64,000 bases of DNA. Origin: CAZTHK01 sp964613215. Lineage in GTDB: Bacteria > Krumholzibacteriota > Krumholzibacteriia > Krumholzibacteriales > CAZTHK01. Shown here piece after piece: positions 16,932 through 24,742 of this stretch. The notes beneath the pieces were generated by a model that saw only the letters and a list, made by a program, of their open reading frames with translations, made no database searches and was not told the origin of the DNA. Within the stretch, counting starts at the first letter, position 1, and every line of letters begins with the position of its first letter. Both the position numbers and the translations under genes were made by a program. The stretch spans positions 1 through 64,000 of the forward strand of contig CAZTHK010000007.1 of NCBI GenBank assembly GCA_964613215.1. The letters are read 5' to 3'.

Positions 16932-18092
16932 TCAGCGAAACGAAAATTCACCCAGCCTCCCGCCCGCCTCCCTGATTTTATCCCGGTCAGAAGTTACGGA
17001 CAAGCGAAAGTATCCCTCTCCCTTTTTTCCGAAACCCACGCCGGGTGTAGCCACAATACCGGTCTGCTCCATCAGTAATTTACAGAACTCTATGGAATCC
17101 ATCTCCCCGGGAACGTCTATCCAGAAGTAGAAGGTGGCCTCCGGTAAACGGAAATCAAGATCGCTTTCCCTGAGGCCTTCAGCAAGAATATCCCTCCTCT
17201 CCCGGAACACCCCCCTTATCCTCTCTGTTATTTCGCCATAATGCTCCTGCAGAGCTATTGCCATGGTTTCTTGAATTGCACCAAAGACACCCGAATCAAG
17301 GTTGGACTTGACCTTTTCCAGTGCGGCGATTACCCCGGGGGAACCTATGGCAAAACCGATTCTCCATCCGGTGATACAGAATGTCTTGGAAAAGGAGAAG
17401 AACTCTATGTATGGTATTCCGGCTTCCCGGGCCAGAGGGAAAAGCGCCGCCGCCCGCCCCTGATAAATTATCTCGCTGTAGGCTGCGTCGTTGGCAAGGA
17501 TAATATTATTACTGCGGCAGAATTCTATGGCCTCCTTCAATTTATCCTCATCTGCAACCGCAGCTGTGGGATTATTGGGATAATTGATGAACATCAATGA
17601 TCCGGAATCCACACCGGTCATATCGATTCCGGAAAAATCCGGCCAGAAGCCGTTTTTTTCCTCCAGGGGTACAGTAATTACTCCTGAACCGGCAAATATG
17701 GAGGCTGAATTATATACCGGATATCCGGGGTCCGGTACCATAACCGTATCACCAGGGTCAGATACTGCCAGGGGGAGATGCCCTATGGCCTCCTTACTCC
17801 CAATGGTAACAAGGACTTCCCGCTCATCTGGTTTTACCCCGTACTCATTCTCCGCCCATCTTCTCACAGCATCTATCAGCAAACTGAGCCCTCTGGAAGG
17901 GGGGTATCTGTGATGTTCCTTCTTTTTACAGATATCCGCCAGCAGACCGGTCAGTTCCGGTGGTGCACCTATATCGGGGTCTCCGATCCCCAGATCCAGC
18001 ACCTCCCTGCCCTCATCCATAAAATCCCGTTTCAATCTGTCGATCTGATCGAACAGATAGGGCGGAAGCTGACGGAGCCTTCTTGATTGCAT
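16932..18092 (-). CDS. Class I/II aminotransferase, LL-diaminopimelate aminotransferase-like (DapL)
   Basis: A 386-residue PLP enzyme of fold type I. LGIGDPDIGAPPEL near 33-46, GSKEAIGHLPLAV near 98-110, DPGYPVYNSAS, NYPNNPTAAVA and FSFSKTFCITGWRIGFA (the PLP lysine) match the DapL branch, which converts tetrahydrodipicolinate to LL-diaminopimelate in one step using glutamate. The exact substrate cannot be proved from motifs; related enzymes act on other amino acids. It lies 21 bases after the lipoprotein gene and 22 before folB, so it is probably in the same transcript. Confidence 0.8.
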   Translation of the reverse strand: MQSRRLRQLPPYLFDQIDRLKRDFMDEGREVLDLGIGDPDIGAPPELTGLLADICKKKEHHRYPPSRGLSLLIDAVRRWAENEYGVKPDEREVLVTIGSKEAIGHLPLAVSDPGDTVMVPDPGYPVYNSASIFAGSGVITVPLEEKNGFWPDFSGIDMTGVDSGSLMFINYPNNPTAAVADEDKLKEAIEFCRSNNIILANDAAYSEIIYQGRAAALFPLAREAGIPYIEFFSFSKTFCITGWRIGFAIGSPGVIAALEKVKSNLDSGVFGAIQETMAIALQEHYGEITERIRGVFRERRDILAEGLRESDLDFRLPEATFYFWIDVPGEMDSIEFCKLLMEQTGIVATPGVGFGKKGEGYFRLSVTSDRDKIREAGGRLGEFSFR

Positions 18093-18113
18093 ATCCCTTA
18101 TTATTTTGGCCCC

Positions 18114-19841
18114 TTATTTATAGGAATGGTAAAGTTCTACCACACCGTCCCCCATCATAACCGGAAAGAATATATCGTCGCTCTCCCCTCCGGAATAGAC
18201 GGTTCTCATCCAGGGATACGGAACTGTAACTGCTTCTACCGAGAATAGCGGTATCCGGGGAGTAGTGTAGTAATACTGGTCCTCATTGAGGGAATAGGTC
18301 ATAAGGGCCGAATATGAAGCATACAGGGTATCCACAATCGATTTACCACTTCTGACCACCTGGTACAGAATCCTGGGATCAGTCTGATCACCGGCCCAAT
18401 TCAATCCCATTATGGCATCAGTGCTTACTTCCTTGGTAAAGAGGCTTACCGCCCCTCCTCCCAGACTGACCTTGACTATACCATTCTCGTTTGCAGCTAC
18501 ACACTCACTGCCATCCGGGGCCCAGGTAAACTCCGATACCCTTCCCGCCGCGCTTATAAAATCCACCTGTCCGCTGAGATAATCAAAGAAACACAAAACG
18601 CCGGTATCATCTATGAAACCCAGCACATCAAAACCAGGATTCCACTGGAAAACAGTATTTTCCGAAATTTCCACACCATAGCTTCCGAATATTCCGTCTT
18701 CCCCGCCCATCATTCTTCTGGTGGAGATGTCCACTTCATCACCATTCAAATCGACCATACAGGGCTCAAAAGTTCCGGTGGTATCAACGAAATAGATGAT
18801 GTTCTGTTGGTCGGGAGTAAAAAGCGGCTTGATATTTCGATAATAAACCAGGATAGTGTCACCCCTGTTCATGGTCGTATCGACAGACTGGGTAATAGTT
18901 TGAAGGTTGGGATTCCCACCGTATGGATTATTACAGAAACCGATATTAAAGAGATCTTTGGTACCGTCTCTGGCCTGACCCATTATCTGCTGTTGCCATA
19001 CTACCATACTGACATCGGAGTTTGCCCGCGGGTAGGTATGGCAGTTAAATCTGCCGTATACCCCATCCTGGTCCCTTGTAATATTTATGAAATTAGAACC
19101 CAACTGTTGTATATCCACAATACATACATTGGCGGGAGGCTTGGGGATACTACCTTCATGGAATATGAAAGATCCGACCAGCTTTCCCTCTTCCGGGAAA
19201 AAACGGAAATTATTTCCGCCTCTATACACCCACTGATCGGATAAGCCATGCCTTACTACATGGCTGACGGAAGCAAAATTGGTACTTAAACTGAAAACAG
19301 TATTACCGCCCCCGTCGTATCTATTGAAATTTGCATCGAAATCATCCGAGTTGTAGGGGGTACCGATAAAATGAAGCTGATCCACTTCGACTCCCAGCCT
19401 TTCCACGGTTACCATCCTGGGATAATAATATGTTTTAATATCCGGGCTGGGCTCGATTTGTTCGAAGTTCCTGATGGCAATTTTTCTGGTTAAAGTTTTC
19501 TCAATGCCATCCAGAGCTCCCCTGGCACTTATGGTGTACAAACCGGTACTGTCCGGGGTGTACCATCTAACCGAGTATCCCTTGTTACTGGAAAGGCTGC
19601 CCGCATCCACCGTCCAGGTGAAGTCAGCCTCACTGCCCCGGGGTGCACTCCCGGAGCTTCTCACCGTCATAATGACCGAATCTCCCGGGGCCGGGCTGAG
19701 AGGATTTGTTACTATAGCCGATAGATTCAGGGCCATTTCAATTTCAGATGGCGGCCCCTCCTCTTCACTGCATCCTCCCAGAACAATAAAAAGAAGACCT
19801 GCTATCACTATCCATTTTGACGGCCTATTAAGATAATCCAC
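18114..19841 (-). CDS. Lipoprotein with Ig-like and beta-propeller-like domains
   Basis: A 575-residue exported lipoprotein: hydrophobic signal WIVIAGLLFIVLGGC with lipobox LGGC (C24). An Ig/PKD-like domain follows at about 40-125 (NPLSPAPGDSVIMTVRSSG, DFTWTVDAG). The rest (about 140-575) is beta-rich with PD40/TolB-like propeller repeats, for example SEFTWAPDGSECVAANENGIVKVSL and IMGLNWAGDQTDPRILYQV. The ligand is unknown. GTG 19841 is the start, with GGAGG 6 bases upstream. It is the first gene of the run lipoprotein, dapL-like, folB, folK. Confidence 0.7.
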   Translation of the reverse strand: MDYLNRPSKWIVIAGLLFIVLGGCSEEEGPPSEIEMALNLSAIVTNPLSPAPGDSVIMTVRSSGSAPRGSEADFTWTVDAGSLSSNKGYSVRWYTPDSTGLYTISARGALDGIEKTLTRKIAIRNFEQIEPSPDIKTYYYPRMVTVERLGVEVDQLHFIGTPYNSDDFDANFNRYDGGGNTVFSLSTNFASVSHVVRHGLSDQWVYRGGNNFRFFPEEGKLVGSFIFHEGSIPKPPANVCIVDIQQLGSNFINITRDQDGVYGRFNCHTYPRANSDVSMVVWQQQIMGQARDGTKDLFNIGFCNNPYGGNPNLQTITQSVDTTMNRGDTILVYYRNIKPLFTPDQQNIIYFVDTTGTFEPCMVDLNGDEVDISTRRMMGGEDGIFGSYGVEISENTVFQWNPGFDVLGFIDDTGVLCFFDYLSGQVDFISAAGRVSEFTWAPDGSECVAANENGIVKVSLGGGAVSLFTKEVSTDAIMGLNWAGDQTDPRILYQVVRSGKSIVDTLYASYSALMTYSLNEDQYYYTTPRIPLFSVEAVTVPYPWMRTVYSGGESDDIFFPVMMGDGVVELYHSYK

Positions 19842-20120
19842 CTTCTACCTCCGAATACTACTGGTTTAGAGAGTATGTGTAGGTCACTAATTTCCAGGTA
19901 TGTCCCCTTCCACTACACCTGTCTATTTTAAATTAACTATTGTCAACAAGATTAAAATATTATGCAAGTAGCTTAAATTCAAGCAAATTTTACAAAATTC
20001 ATTCATGGGCACCGTGCGAATCATCCACTGAAATCCAGCTGGTAATATATCCGGAAAAGTCTCCGTTTAGTGTCAAATTCCAGAGAACCTGAATACCCTC
20101 CCCGCCCGTAGCGGGTATAA
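19842..20120. other. Gene-free AT-rich region between the lipoprotein gene and the groEL terminator
   Basis: I see no credible gene here. It holds a possible minus-strand promoter (19957-19986), a separate TTGACA at 19946-19941 without a good partner, and the small hairpin CCCGC-ccgta-GCGGG at 20101-20115 next to the groEL terminator. Confidence 0.5.
19957..19986 (-). promoter_or_regulatory. Possible promoter for the lipoprotein-dapL-fol run
   Basis: Minus-strand TTGCTT (19986-19981), 18-base spacer, TAATAT (19962-19957), about 110 bases upstream of GTG 19841. Confidence 0.4.
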
Positions 20121-20150
20121 CAAAAAGGGGTGCCCTTGAGAGACACCCCT
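20121..20150 (-). terminator. Intrinsic terminator of groESL
   Basis: On the minus strand AGGGGTG (20150-20144) pairs with CACCCCT (20132-20126), with an 11-base loop, followed by TTTTTG. It lies about 30 bases after the groEL stop. Confidence 0.85.
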
Positions 20151-20180
20151 GATTCTGTCAGTATCACAGGATACCCTGAT

Positions 20181-21824
20181 CTAGTACATTCCGCCACCGG
20201 GCGGCATACCGGCACCGCCTCCAGGAGGCATTCCCTGATCACCCTTTTCTTCGGGTATATCGGTAACTGTCGCCTCGGTGGTAAGCAGAAGGGCAGCCAC
20301 ACTGGCCGCATTCTGAAGAGCGGAACGGGTAACCTTGGTGGGATCCACTATTCCCGCATCTATCATGGATTCGAACTTATCGGTAGCGGCGTTATAGCCT
20401 ACCCCCTTGTTCTTTTCATCCTTCAAATGTTCCACTATCACCGAGCCTTCCTTTCCGGCATTATTCGCAATCATCTTCAGAGGCTCTATCACCGCTTTCA
20501 TTACAATGGTAGCGCCTACTTCCTCTTCCCCCTCAAGCTTGAGCTTTTCGATTTCCGGGATGGTATGAAGCAGGGTCACTCCACCGCCGGGTACTATGCC
20601 CTCTTCCACCGCGGCTCTGGTGGCAGCCAGGGCATCTTCCACCCTCGCCTTCTTCTCCTTCATCTCTATCTCAGTGGCAGCGCCCACGTTAATAACGGCT
20701 ACTCCGCCGGCAAGTTTGGCCAGGCGTTCCTGGAGTTTCTCCCGGTCATAATCGGAGGTGGTGTCCTCTATCTGAACCTTGATCTGATTAACCCTCTCCT
20801 TCACTTTGGTAGCCTTTCCGGCGCCCTCCACGATTGTGGTATTATCCTTGTCGATGTTAATCCTCTTGGCCCTTCCAAGATCGTCGATAGTTGCATTTTC
20901 CAGTTTGAAACCGGTTTCCTCCGAGATAACCCGTCCACCGGTCAGAACAGCAATATCCTCCAGCATGGCCTTGCGCCGGTCACCGAAACCGGGCGCCTTC
21001 ACCGCCGCACCCTGAAGAGTACCGCGCAACTTATTTACCACCATAGTGGCCAGAGCTTCACCCTCTACATCTTCTGAGATGATAAGGAGGGGCTTGTTAA
21101 GCTGGGCTACCTTTTCCAGTAATGGCAGAAGATCCTTCATCGCACTGATCTTCTTATCATGAATCAGAATGTAGGCATCCTCCAGGGAAACCTCCATCCT
21201 CTCCGAATCGGTTACGAAGTAAGGACTGAGGTAACCCCTGTCGAACTGCATACCCTCCACTACTTCCATATGTGTCTCCATGGCCTTGGCTTCTTCCACG
21301 GTGATTACACCGTCCTTGCCTACTTTCTCCATGGCTGCGGCGATAAGCTCTCCTATCTCCTCATCATTATTGGCTGAGATAGTTGCCACCGAGGCAATCT
21401 CCTCGCGCTTGCGGATCTGCTTGCTACTCTTCTTGATGAATTCCACCGCAGAATTGATGGCCTTGTGGATACCATACTTTATGAACATGGGATTAGCTCC
21501 GGCGGTGATGTTCTTCAACCCTTCCCTGATCATGGTCTGGGCCAGCAGGGTAGCGGTGGTGGTACCGTCTCCCGCCACATCCTGTGTTTTGGTGGCAACC
21601 TCCTTAACCATCTGAGCACCCATATTCTCCCATGGATCTTCCAGTTCGATCTCCTTGGCTATGGTAACCCCGTCGTTGGTAATGGTGGGAGAACCAAACT
21701 TCTTTTCCAGAATTACATTACGGCCTCTCGGCCCCAGAGTGACCTTTACAGCATCGGCGAGTTTGTCCACTCCCCTCTTGAGTCTGTCTCTGGCGTCAAC
21801 ATCGAATTTGATCTGCTTTGCCAT
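20181..21824 (-). CDS. groEL: Chaperonin GroEL (Hsp60)
   Basis: A full-length 547-residue chaperonin. VKVTLGPRGRNVILEKKFGSPTITNDGVTIAKEIE near 27-61 and AGDGTTTATLLAQTMI near 85-100 carry the ATP site, AAVEEGIVPGGGVTLL lies near 406-421, and the tail ends in the usual Gly-Met-rich sequence (GMPPGGGMY). With GroES it forms the double-ring folding chamber in the cytoplasm. It follows groES by 18 bases, with control by the CIRCE-like box and promoter upstream and an intrinsic terminator downstream. Confidence 0.99.
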   Translation of the reverse strand: MAKQIKFDVDARDRLKRGVDKLADAVKVTLGPRGRNVILEKKFGSPTITNDGVTIAKEIELEDPWENMGAQMVKEVATKTQDVAGDGTTTATLLAQTMIREGLKNITAGANPMFIKYGIHKAINSAVEFIKKSSKQIRKREEIASVATISANNDEEIGELIAAAMEKVGKDGVITVEEAKAMETHMEVVEGMQFDRGYLSPYFVTDSERMEVSLEDAYILIHDKKISAMKDLLPLLEKVAQLNKPLLIISEDVEGEALATMVVNKLRGTLQGAAVKAPGFGDRRKAMLEDIAVLTGGRVISEETGFKLENATIDDLGRAKRINIDKDNTTIVEGAGKATKVKERVNQIKVQIEDTTSDYDREKLQERLAKLAGGVAVINVGAATEIEMKEKKARVEDALAATRAAVEEGIVPGGGVTLLHTIPEIEKLKLEGEEEVGATIVMKAVIEPLKMIANNAGKEGSVIVEHLKDEKNKGVGYNAATDKFESMIDAGIVDPTKVTRSALQNAASVAALLLTTEATVTDIPEEKGDQGMPPGGGAGMPPGGGMY

Positions 21825-21842
21825 ATTTTCTCACTCCTTCCC

Positions 21843-22133
21843 CTATTTTAAAGTGGCTAAGATATCACTCTCTCTGAGTATCAGGTAATCCTCTCCCTCG
21901 ATGGAAATCTCTGTACCGGAATATTTACCGTATAAAACTCTGTCTCCCTTTTTAACTTCCGGCTCGATTCTCTCACCGGAATCTTCCTTAATCCGTCCCT
22001 TACCCACAGCTATGATCTCGCCCTCCTGGGGCTTCTCCTTGGCTGTATCAGGGATAATTATACCCCCCTTCTTTACTTCCTTCGGATCGGAGGGTTTAAT
22101 CAGCACCCTGTCCGCTAATGGAGTAACTTTCAT
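21843..22133 (-). CDS. groES: Co-chaperonin GroES
   Basis: A 96-residue GroES from ATG 22133 (GGGGGATTAAAG upstream). MKVTPLADRVLIKPSDPKEVKKGGIIIPDTAKEKP covers the first strand and the mobile loop that contacts GroEL, GRIKEDSGERIEPEVKKGDRVLYGKYSGTEI follows, and DYLILRESDILATLK ends the protein. The frame is open to 22163, but the extra 10 residues lack a family match. First gene of the groES-groEL operon. Confidence 0.98.
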   Translation of the reverse strand: MKVTPLADRVLIKPSDPKEVKKGGIIIPDTAKEKPQEGEIIAVGKGRIKEDSGERIEPEVKKGDRVLYGKYSGTEISIEGEDYLILRESDILATLK

Positions 22134-22167
22134 CTTTAATCCCCCTTTCTTGTTTATTAACAATAAG

Positions 22168-22194
22168 TTGGCACTCTAACATACGGACTGCCAC
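22168..22194. promoter_or_regulatory. CIRCE-like operator (HrcA site) before groES
   Basis: TTGGCACTC, nine bases, GACTGCCAC. It has the exact 9-9-9 layout of CIRCE (TTAGCACTC-N9-GAGTGCTAA) with a few changes per arm. It lies between the groES promoter and start codon, the usual place for HrcA repression. hrcA is not in the window. Confidence 0.8.
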
Positions 22195-22208
22195 ATTTCG
22201 TGGAGATA

Positions 22209-22237
22209 AATATATTGATATTGAGAAAAAATTTCAA
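22209..22237 (-). promoter_or_regulatory. groESL promoter
   Basis: Minus-strand TTGAAA (22237-22232), 17-base spacer, TATATT (22214-22209). The expected start is near 22202, just before the CIRCE-like box. Confidence 0.75.
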
Positions 22238-22337
22238 GTGAAAATGACAATATTTTTCAGATTTTTCCCGTTTTTTTACTGTTCGTTAATATATTACCAT
22301 AGAGGGGGGATATTATTAACGCTACAAAAAAACCGTA

Positions 22338-23084
22338 CTAAATCTTATGAGCCGCCCGGTAGAGATACTCAATGCCCCTGATAGTAAGATTGGGATAATA
22401 TTTATAATCTTCCTCTATTCTACTATCGATTCTATTCCATCCTCCCCCGGTAGCCACCACCTGTATTCTGTAACCGCTTTTCTCTCTCATTCTTCCAATC
22501 ACCTTCTCCACGGCCCCGGCAATTCCCCACACTACACCGCATTGGATGGCCTCTTCGGTGGTCCTGCCGGGGGGATCCACCCCCTGGTCTACCCTCTCCA
22601 ATCCAGGCAGGATGGCCGTACCTTCCGATAGTGAATGGCACAGCATCTCCGGACCAGGAAAGATTACTCCCCCCCGGAAACTTCCCCCCTCAACAAGATC
22701 CACTGTGACCGCAGTTCCCACATCTACAATCACTGCTTCCCGGTACCCCAGCGAGTATGCTCCCGAGGCCGCAGCCAATCTGTCGCTTCCTACCTGTTCC
22801 GGTTCATCCACATCCAGCTCAAATGGCAATGAAACCAGACTGGATACCTGGAATACTCCCTCTATGCCTCTCCGCTGTGTTTCGGCTATGAACTTTTCAC
22901 TCCATTGAGGCACCACACTGGAGAAGGCAATTCCCTCGAAATCTTCCTCCAGGATACTGTCCAGCACTTCCAATCTGGAAGCAGAACACTGATTGGTCTT
23001 ATGAAATGTACCATTCTCGTCTATCAGTGTCCATTTCAGGGAGGAATTGCCCGTGTCTAAAACCAGTAAGGGATAGGATCTCAT
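22338..23084 (-). CDS. coaX: Type III pantothenate kinase
   Basis: A 248-residue ASKHA-fold kinase for the first step from pantothenate to CoA. LVLDTGNSSLKWTLID at the N-terminus is the phosphate loop, EPEQVGSDRLAAASGAYSLG near 95-114 includes the conserved GxDR motif, VIVDVGTAVTVDLVEGG holds the second Asp-Gly loop, and VVATGGGWNRI lies near the end. The start is next to the birA stop with no gap, so it is the distal gene of the valS run. It links with panB and panC in the same pathway. Confidence 0.95.
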   Translation of the reverse strand: MRSYPLLVLDTGNSSLKWTLIDENGTFHKTNQCSASRLEVLDSILEEDFEGIAFSSVVPQWSEKFIAETQRRGIEGVFQVSSLVSLPFELDVDEPEQVGSDRLAAASGAYSLGYREAVIVDVGTAVTVDLVEGGSFRGGVIFPGPEMLCHSLSEGTAILPGLERVDQGVDPPGRTTEEAIQCGVVWGIAGAVEKVIGRMREKSGYRIQVVATGGGWNRIDSRIEEDYKYYPNLTIRGIEYLYRAAHKI

Positions 23085-23894
23085 TTATTTCTCCTGATTG
23101 ATCTCTCGGGCCGACAGGTCGCCGGTGGAGAAATGTTTTATCTTTCCTCCTACTTCCATCTCCAGGTATCCCCTTCCGGTAATGCCCATCACCCTGCCTT
23201 CAATATTTTCACCGGCAGTTCTCAGAGTTACACCTCTTCCAACATTCATCATCCTCGATTGAACCTCATCCCTGAATGATGAAAACCCTCCCTCCTTCCA
23301 TTCCCTGTATAAGCTGTCCAATTTATTAATTATGACACTGATAATTCGCACCCTGTCCTGTTTCTTCCCGCTCTCTATTCTTATCGAGGTAGCCAACTCT
23401 GCCACCTCTCTGTTAAAGTCCTCTCTCTGTTCATTTACATTAATTCCAATTCCGGTAACCACCATCCCCCTGCGAGACTCCGTTAATATTCCACCTAGTT
23501 TTTTGCCTCCTGAATAGATATCGTTGGGCCACTTTATCTCCAATCCTTCACACACCTGATCCAGAGCTTTTACCACTCCCAGGCCGCACATCAGGGTATA
23601 ACCCTCCAGACTTCCCCCGGGCCTTGTTACCAGCGAAAAAACAGCACTTTTACCCTCTACTGAAAACCATTTTCTTCCCATCCTTCCCTCTCCCTCCCTC
23701 TGTGAATCCGCCGCCACTACCATACCGTCAGGAGTTTGATCATCAGCCAGTTCAAGGGCCGCCCGGTTGGTTGATCCGATGGACTGGAAAAGAATAACCG
23801 GCCCCCTTAAATCTGAACCGGTAAGGGAAGTCTGGATATCTGCAGGATGCAAATTGCCACAGGAATCATGATCCGGGCTGTATGAAAAAACCAT
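23085..23894 (-). CDS. birA: Biotin-[acetyl-CoA-carboxylase] ligase
   Basis: A 269-residue class I BirA lacking the DNA-binding N-terminus of E. coli BirA. FQSIGSTNRAALELAD near 37-52, the biotinyl-AMP loop SQREGEGRMGRKWFS near 65-79, LKIKWPNDIYSGGKKLGGIL-type residues near 118-136 and VTGIGINVNEQ near 146-156 are present. A small C-terminal SH3-like domain follows (GRGVTLRTAGENIEGRVMGI). It attaches biotin to AccB. Probably without repressor function, since no helix-turn-helix is seen. It lies between nadC and coaX with 2-base and zero-base gaps. Confidence 0.93.
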   Translation of the reverse strand: MVFSYSPDHDSCGNLHPADIQTSLTGSDLRGPVILFQSIGSTNRAALELADDQTPDGMVVAADSQREGEGRMGRKWFSVEGKSAVFSLVTRPGGSLEGYTLMCGLGVVKALDQVCEGLEIKWPNDIYSGGKKLGGILTESRRGMVVTGIGINVNEQREDFNREVAELATSIRIESGKKQDRVRIISVIINKLDSLYREWKEGGFSSFRDEVQSRMMNVGRGVTLRTAGENIEGRVMGITGRGYLEMEVGGKIKHFSTGDLSAREINQEK

Positions 23895-23896
23895 AG

Positions 23897-24742
23897 TTAA
23901 CCCTCTACCATCAGACTCAAGTCCATTGCCTTAGCACTGGAGGTTAAAGCACCCACCGAAATATAGTCCACCCCGGGCCTGGCATAATCCTTAACCGTGT
24001 TCAGGGTTATACCTCCGGATACCTCTATCTCCGGCCTCATACTACCCCAGCTGTTCAACTCTGAAACGGCATGCCCTATCTCAACAGGGCTGAAGTTATC
24101 CAGCATTATTCTTCCAGGGGGATGATTCTTGAGACTCTGCAGCTGTTCCATCGAACATACCTCTATTTCAGCTTTTCTCAGCATCCGGTCATCCAACCTA
24201 TCCAAAACTGCATCCAATCCTCCCGCTGCCGTTATATGATTCTCCTTAACCAGAATCATCTCTTTCAAATTGCCCCGGTGATTAATACCTCCTCCATGAA
24301 CTACCGCTCTCTTTTCCAGCAGCCGGAATCCCGGGATGGTTTTTCTGGTATCCAGTATATTGACTCCGGTATCTGAAACCGCCTTCACGAAACGTGCGGT
24401 CAGGGTAGCCACACCGGATAGATGCTGCAGGAAATTCAGGGCGGTCCTCTCTCCCATCAATATTCTACTCAGAGCTCCCCTCACCCTGGATATCACCTCA
24501 CCCTCCCCAGCCCTCTCACCGTCCTCTACTTCCACAGCGTATTCCAGACTGCCGTCAAGCTGTTTGAAAACTTCGCCGGCACAAGCCTGACCCGATAATA
24601 CACCCTCTTCTCCGGCTATAATAACAGCCTCTCCCTTAATTTCATCTGTTATCACCGAGCCGGTGGTGAAATCCTCACGGGCATAGTCCTCTTCAAGAGC
24701 CGCTGTAACCAGTTTTCTAATACTTGTACCTATATCATTCAC
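23897..24742 (-). CDS. nadC: Nicotinate-nucleotide pyrophosphorylase (quinolinate phosphoribosyltransferase)
   Basis: A 281-residue NadC. It converts quinolinate and PRPP to nicotinate mononucleotide in NAD synthesis. RTALNFLQHLSGVATLTARFV near 98-118, ILDTRKTIPGFRLLEKRAVVHGGGINHR near 127-154, LVKENHI near 163, and MLDNFSP and VSGGITL toward the end are standard. The start is GTG 24742, overlapping the uvrB stop by 8 bases. nadA and nadB are not in the window. Confidence 0.96.
   Translation of the reverse strand: MNDIGTSIRKLVTAALEEDYAREDFTTGSVITDEIKGEAVIIAGEEGVLSGQACAGEVFKQLDGSLEYAVEVEDGERAGEGEVISRVRGALSRILMGERTALNFLQHLSGVATLTARFVKAVSDTGVNILDTRKTIPGFRLLEKRAVVHGGGINHRGNLKEMILVKENHITAAGGLDAVLDRLDDRMLRKAEIEVCSMEQLQSLKNHPPGRIMLDNFSPVEIGHAVSELNSWGSMRPEIEVSGGITLNTVKDYARPGVDYISVGALTSSAKAMDLSLMVEG

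Noticed and set aside
20130..21077. Long plus-strand open frame (315 codons)
   Set aside because: It lies opposite groEL, has no start context or family match, and is a typical shadow of a conserved gene.
22284..22321. Inverted repeat CGTTAATA / TATTAACG between coaX and the groES promoter as a terminator
   Set aside because: AT-rich stem with a large loop and no T run on the coaX side; could be an operator but evidence is too thin.
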